A DNA stretch of 10,841 nucleotides. It comes from Cudoniella acicularis (lineage: Eukaryota > Ascomycota > Leotiomycetes > Helotiales > Helotiaceae). The translations under genes were made by a program, and so were the position numbers. Shown piece by piece: positions 8,232-10,841 of the stretch. Under the pieces are notes generated by a model that was given only the letters and a program-made list of their open reading frames with translations, made no database searches and had not been told where the DNA came from. How positions within the stretch are numbered: position 1 is the first letter of the stretch; every line of letters starts with the position of its first letter. The stretch covers positions 1-10,841 of the forward strand of contig JAAMPI010001748.1 in NCBI GenBank assembly GCA_013054445.1, read 5' to 3'.

Positions 8232-9071
8232 TTGCTTCTGTACTTCTTGCTTATAGGATTTGGTGCCTCAAGACCTAACCGCACCACCTCTTCGTCTTCC
8301 CCAGCAGCGCCATCAATCCATCCTAAGAAGAAGCAAAGAGTCAGGCCATATTTCAGAGAACTAGAAGGAATTATGTACAGTCCCGCCTCACTACAAGGAG
8401 ATAGGATACACCGCCACCCCAATGTTCACCATTTTTGGAGTATCTTTGCGCAAGATCGAGCTCGTATTGTTTCATTCACCGTTCAGGTTGCGAAGGTTGT
8501 TGATAGATTTGATAGTTGTGTTGATCAAATTCACAGATGTTTCCACGAGACTAAGGATGGTGAGAAGGCCTACAGCTTCTGAGAAAGGAGGGGTTCGGCC
8601 AGAAGTGCTTGTTGCCGATTGAAGCGCTGATTGAGGAGTGGTATCGAGTATCGAACCTCGAGGGTGAGATGTTGCAACTCTGTTGATGTTGAAAAGCAGC
8701 GCCGAAAATTGAAGATTGACGTGTAAATGTTGCGTGGTGATAGTAGGCAAGCCATGAAGAAAGAAAGTAAAATATGCAGACAAGTGCCTTATCATCCAGG
8801 TTAGAGGTGTTACGTCTTCGCGATAGCACGAAGCTTTTAGATTTGTGGTTGAAAAGAAATTCTGAAGTCCAGTTGTCGTTGAAGAGAATTTAAGCCCAAC
8901 GTAGTCATTTGGCAAGTGCGACTTCCTTCTTGCCAAACTGCGGAGAAGAGGCAGGAAGATGGAAAGTTTTAACGAGAACGGGCTGCCTCGCATTGGATTA
9001 GCAACACTTCCGAGGACATTCAACTTATGAGTAAGTGGGATTGTTATGTTGTTATGGTTGTCATTCATCAC
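8232..9071. other. Ambiguous region with open frames on both strands
   Basis: On the plus strand a frame is open from 8232 to TGA 8580. It has no ATG at the front, but a possible intron acceptor (CTTATAG) follows a pyrimidine-rich tract with CTCTCG repeats (8189-8206). Its later part is protein-like (VVDRFDSCVDQIHRCF), and another plus frame (8564-8686) reads on with LLPIEALIEEWYRVSNLEGE, as if a frameshift or intron separated them. On the minus strand a frame is open for 199 codons, with ATG 9068 and stop at 8472; it is Ser/Thr-rich and shows no known domain. Such a long minus frame is unlikely by chance at this base composition. I cannot decide which strand, if any, is coding. Either would be a new or decayed gene without recognised family. 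Confidence 0.25.
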
Positions 9072-9074
9072 TAC

Positions 9075-9120
9075 TGGTTTCCGAAGTCAGCAGAGACATA
9101 ATCCGCTGCACCACGATGCA
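9075..9120 (-). other. tRNA-Arg-like 5' half (possible tRNA relic or SINE head)
   Basis: The minus strand reads TGGTGCAGCGG at 9113-9103, a full match to the pol III A-box pattern TRGYNNARNGG. Some 29 bases on comes CTTCGGA, the anticodon loop typical of tRNA-Arg(TCG). CTGCTG/CAGTAG can pair around the loop, but the D-stem pairs poorly and no T-arm or B-box follows at the right distance. It is therefore not a functional tRNA. The same bases also read as MHRGAADYVSADFGNQ followed by a stop, so a coding or chance origin is possible. Confidence 0.2.
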
Positions 9121-9245
9121 TGTGTAAGATAGTTTAGTAGCACTACTTTTGAAGTAACTTGGTGACAGGAAGTGCTCAAAGTGTATTGTATTCTTTAAAG
9201 CTTCATTGATGGATTTGTATTTACAGCAAAGATGTCGAATTTAAT

Positions 9246-9802
9246 TTATGCTCCTCCCTCCTGCATACATGTCAGCAAGGCGTAATCATCATAACAAAAA
9301 TAATATCACATACCTTTCTCTGCCCAACAAAAAACCCCAACCCAAAACTCTCCGTCGTAAACGTAATCTTACTCCCCTTCTCAACTATTTATTTATCATT
9401 AGCCTCTTTCTCCCCGCTCCCCACTCTTCCCCTCCCATCATCCTCTCCCATTCCCAGGCAGCACTTACAATAAAACACATCCCCCTTAACAGCATGCACT
9501 TTCTTCCCCGTTTCATCACTAATATCAAATTCCCCATCCACAATAATCTTCATCTCATGATACGTATACTCATAAACCAACGGGGTGCCCTTTTCCAAGC
9601 GGTAGAAACCGGCGCTTATGGGAGAGACGGGATCGAGGGGTTCAGAGGTTGCGATATCCCCTAGGAAGGCGTTTTCGTTGGCGATGAGGGGAGGCTTGAA
9701 GGAAGTTTGGGCGCCGGCGAAGTGCGTGAAGGTTGGGGGTGCCATGGCTTTTTCGGGCGTGGAAGCTTTGGTGGGTTTGGTTTTGCTGAGGAGGGAGCCC
9801 AT
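9246..9802 (-). CDS. EutQ-like cupin protein, three exons
   Basis: Exon 1 is 9802-9469, exon 2 is 9384-9314 and exon 3 is 9260-9246. Intron 1 (9468-9385, 84 nt) starts GTAAGT and ends AAATAG; intron 2 (9313-9261, 53 nt) starts GTATGT, has a GCTGAC branch site and ends TGCAG. Splicing gives 139 residues. From about residue 60 the protein is a single cupin barrel: AGFYRLEKG (64-72), YEYTYHEMKIIVDGEFDI (77-94), KGDVFYFEKGSKITF (106-120), GLGFFVGQRK (126-135). This matches the small fungal proteins related to EutQ/DUF861 cupins. The bacterial EutQ is linked to ethanolamine use, but that role need not hold here, and most metal-binding histidines of classic cupins are absent. The start MGSLLSK has Gly2 and Ser6, fitting an N-myristoylation signal; a second in-frame Met is residue 20 (9745). 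The last exon encodes only EGGA and the stop. Confidence 0.85.
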
Positions 9803-10633
9803 TGTTAGCTTATTGTATTGTGCTGCTGAATGTTGGAAAATATAGTGTGGTATGGCCGTGAAGAGATGGGATGAGAGGAGGCATAAGTACACACACCTTC
9901 TTGATTCTTATCTGCTACGGAGGATGTTGATGTACGGTGTGAGTGTAGTCTGATTCGTGAAGCTGGATATAACTCCTCTCTTCGTCCAACCTCACAGCCC
10001 AGCACAGCATCCTCTTATACCAACCCCTCTATCACCAGCACGCCTACCCCACCATAGCAAGGCTACCCCTCTTTCAAAGTTGCATACCGATCAGGGGACT
10101 GCATTGCTGAATTGGGTGATACAAATGGAGACGAAAGCTGCTTGGTTTTCGGCTTCTGGTAAGCTAGGGCGTTGAACGGTAGATGCAAGTCGGGTATGCA
10201 AGTCTTATTCGGGAGCTTCAGTTTGACGGAGAAGCTATCGAAATGCAGTGAGATATCGGGTAATAAGGATTTTCCCGATTCCAACGCAACTTGCACTCAC
10301 AAGCAGTGGTACCAACCACAACCTACCTTTCCATCAAATGGGATATGGGCCCATAATTCATCAATCCATCCGTAGATTCATCAGCAGCATTAATTGCACT
10401 CGTACCGGCTGATGGGAATTTCCAATGGCGATGATCCCCATCTTTGCGATGTCGTCTGCAAATTGCGATAAGGGAAGTTTTCACCCAAACGGGCAATCTG
10501 ACCATTTCTTGGCATCCATGTTTGCTCTGTTTGCACTACTCGGGAATTACCCACCCACCTTCCACTCCGTCCCTTCATGTAAACCATCCATCCTCAATGT
10601 CAGGTTTATGTTTCTTTAAGCAATTTGGATTCC
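9803..10633. other. Upstream region of the cupin gene and 5' flank of the 5S gene
   Basis: No supported gene; frames here are short and unrecognised. On the cupin side two CCCCT boxes (10024-10028 and 10066-10070), which read AGGGG on the gene's strand, resemble stress-response elements about 220-270 bases before its ATG. A short direct repeat ATGCAAGTC occurs twice near 10183-10205. Near the 5S gene a TTTAT at 10606-10610 lies 24-28 bases before its start and could be a weak TATA-like element. Confidence 0.4.
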
Positions 10634-10752
10634 ACATACGACCATAGACTGAGAAGAATTGGCCATCCCGTCCGCTCTGGCATACACAAGTCTCAGATCG
10701 GCGGATTAGTAGTCAGGTGGGTGACCACTGGCGAATTCCCGCTGTTGTATGT
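10634..10752 (+). rRNA. 5S ribosomal RNA gene (dispersed, single copy here)
   Basis: The 119-base segment starts ACATACGACCATAG and ends GTTGTATGT, and follows the Neurospora-type 5S rRNA throughout, including CATCCCGTCCGCTC, the internal promoter region TTAGTAGTCAGGTGGGTGAC and CACTGGCGAAT. Secondary structure is intact: the terminal helix pairs over nine bases (one G-T), CTGAGA pairs with TCTCAG in helix II, GCCA with TGGC in helix III, and CGGCGG with CCGCTG near the 3' end. The helix II and III sequences differ from the Neurospora sequence as I recall it but remain paired, which suggests a functional copy. Filamentous ascomycetes commonly carry 5S genes scattered outside the rDNA array. 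Transcription is by RNA polymerase III from internal promoter elements. Confidence 0.95.
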
Positions 10753-10762
10753 TTTTGTTTTT
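10752..10762 (+). terminator. RNA polymerase III T-run terminator of the 5S gene
   Basis: Two runs of five T (10752-10756 and 10758-10762), separated by one G, follow directly after the mature 3' end. Runs of four or more T end pol III transcription, and the second run would serve as backup. Confidence 0.85.
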
Positions 10763-10841
10763 GCTCTTATAGGGTGGAGTTGTGCTTTGTTTATATTGTG
10801 AAGTTTTTTATCGCATCTATGTCCTGCTTCGCATTTAACTT

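Noticed and set aside
8640..8670. TTCGA-containing segment on the minus strand as T-arm/B-box of a tRNA
   Set aside because: It has an eight-base loop with imperfect stem and lies more than 400 bases from the A-box-like segment at 9113, too far for one tRNA.
9248..9664. 138-codon plus-strand frame overlapping the cupin gene
   Set aside because: It has no domain, and the minus strand gives a full conserved cupin with proper splice sites across the same bases.
9389..9892. Unspliced minus frame from 9892 as the cupin protein
   Set aside because: It starts with GTG, adds a non-conserved leader and runs into intron 1, losing the conserved C-terminal strands.
1..10841. CRISPR array, prokaryotic operon or ribosome-binding sites
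   Set aside because: No regularly spaced repeats occur, and introns, the fungal 5S type and the RIP pattern show a fungal nuclear genome.

Overview
The window looks like nuclear DNA of a filamentous ascomycete (Pezizomycotina; a Leotiomycete is possible but is only an impression). The reasons are short GT-AG introns of 53 to 84 nt, a single dispersed 5S rRNA gene of Neurospora type, CT-rich 5' leaders, a fungal-type secreted cysteine-rich domain, and an AT-rich island whose dinucleotide pattern is that of repeat-induced point mutation (RIP).

Layout. Positions 1-1680 are a TpA-rich island depleted in CpA and TpG, with decayed reading frames but no intact gene. Positions 1681-2130 have normal composition and hold an unrecognised, mostly open frame broken by two RIP-type stops. 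A CT-rich leader then precedes an intact plus-strand VOC/glyoxalase-fold gene (3149-3604). Downstream, 3804-4277 encodes the C-terminal part of a small secreted cysteine-rich protein with no usable 5' end. On the minus strand, 4777-6474 encodes a 565-residue four-helix membrane protein with a large glycosylatable ectodomain, probably with a further short exon upstream (6557-6597). Positions 6600-8100 contain purine-rich diverged repeats, small palindromes and a second AT-rich patch. Positions 8230-9120 hold ambiguous open frames on both strands and a tRNA-Arg-like 5' half. A three-exon EutQ-like cupin gene lies at 9246-9802 on the minus strand; it is visible only after splicing. A complete 5S rRNA gene with a T-run terminator lies at 10634-10752.

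The genes do not form an obvious pathway or cluster: they differ in strand, are separated by hundreds of bases and have unrelated predicted roles. I see no convincing new biological system. The points most worth a second look are the strong RIP-like signature with retained CpG, the tandem NAGNAG acceptor at the front of the membrane-protein gene, the micro-exon and possible N-myristoylation signal of the cupin gene, and the unexplained frames at 485-1095 and 8230-9070.
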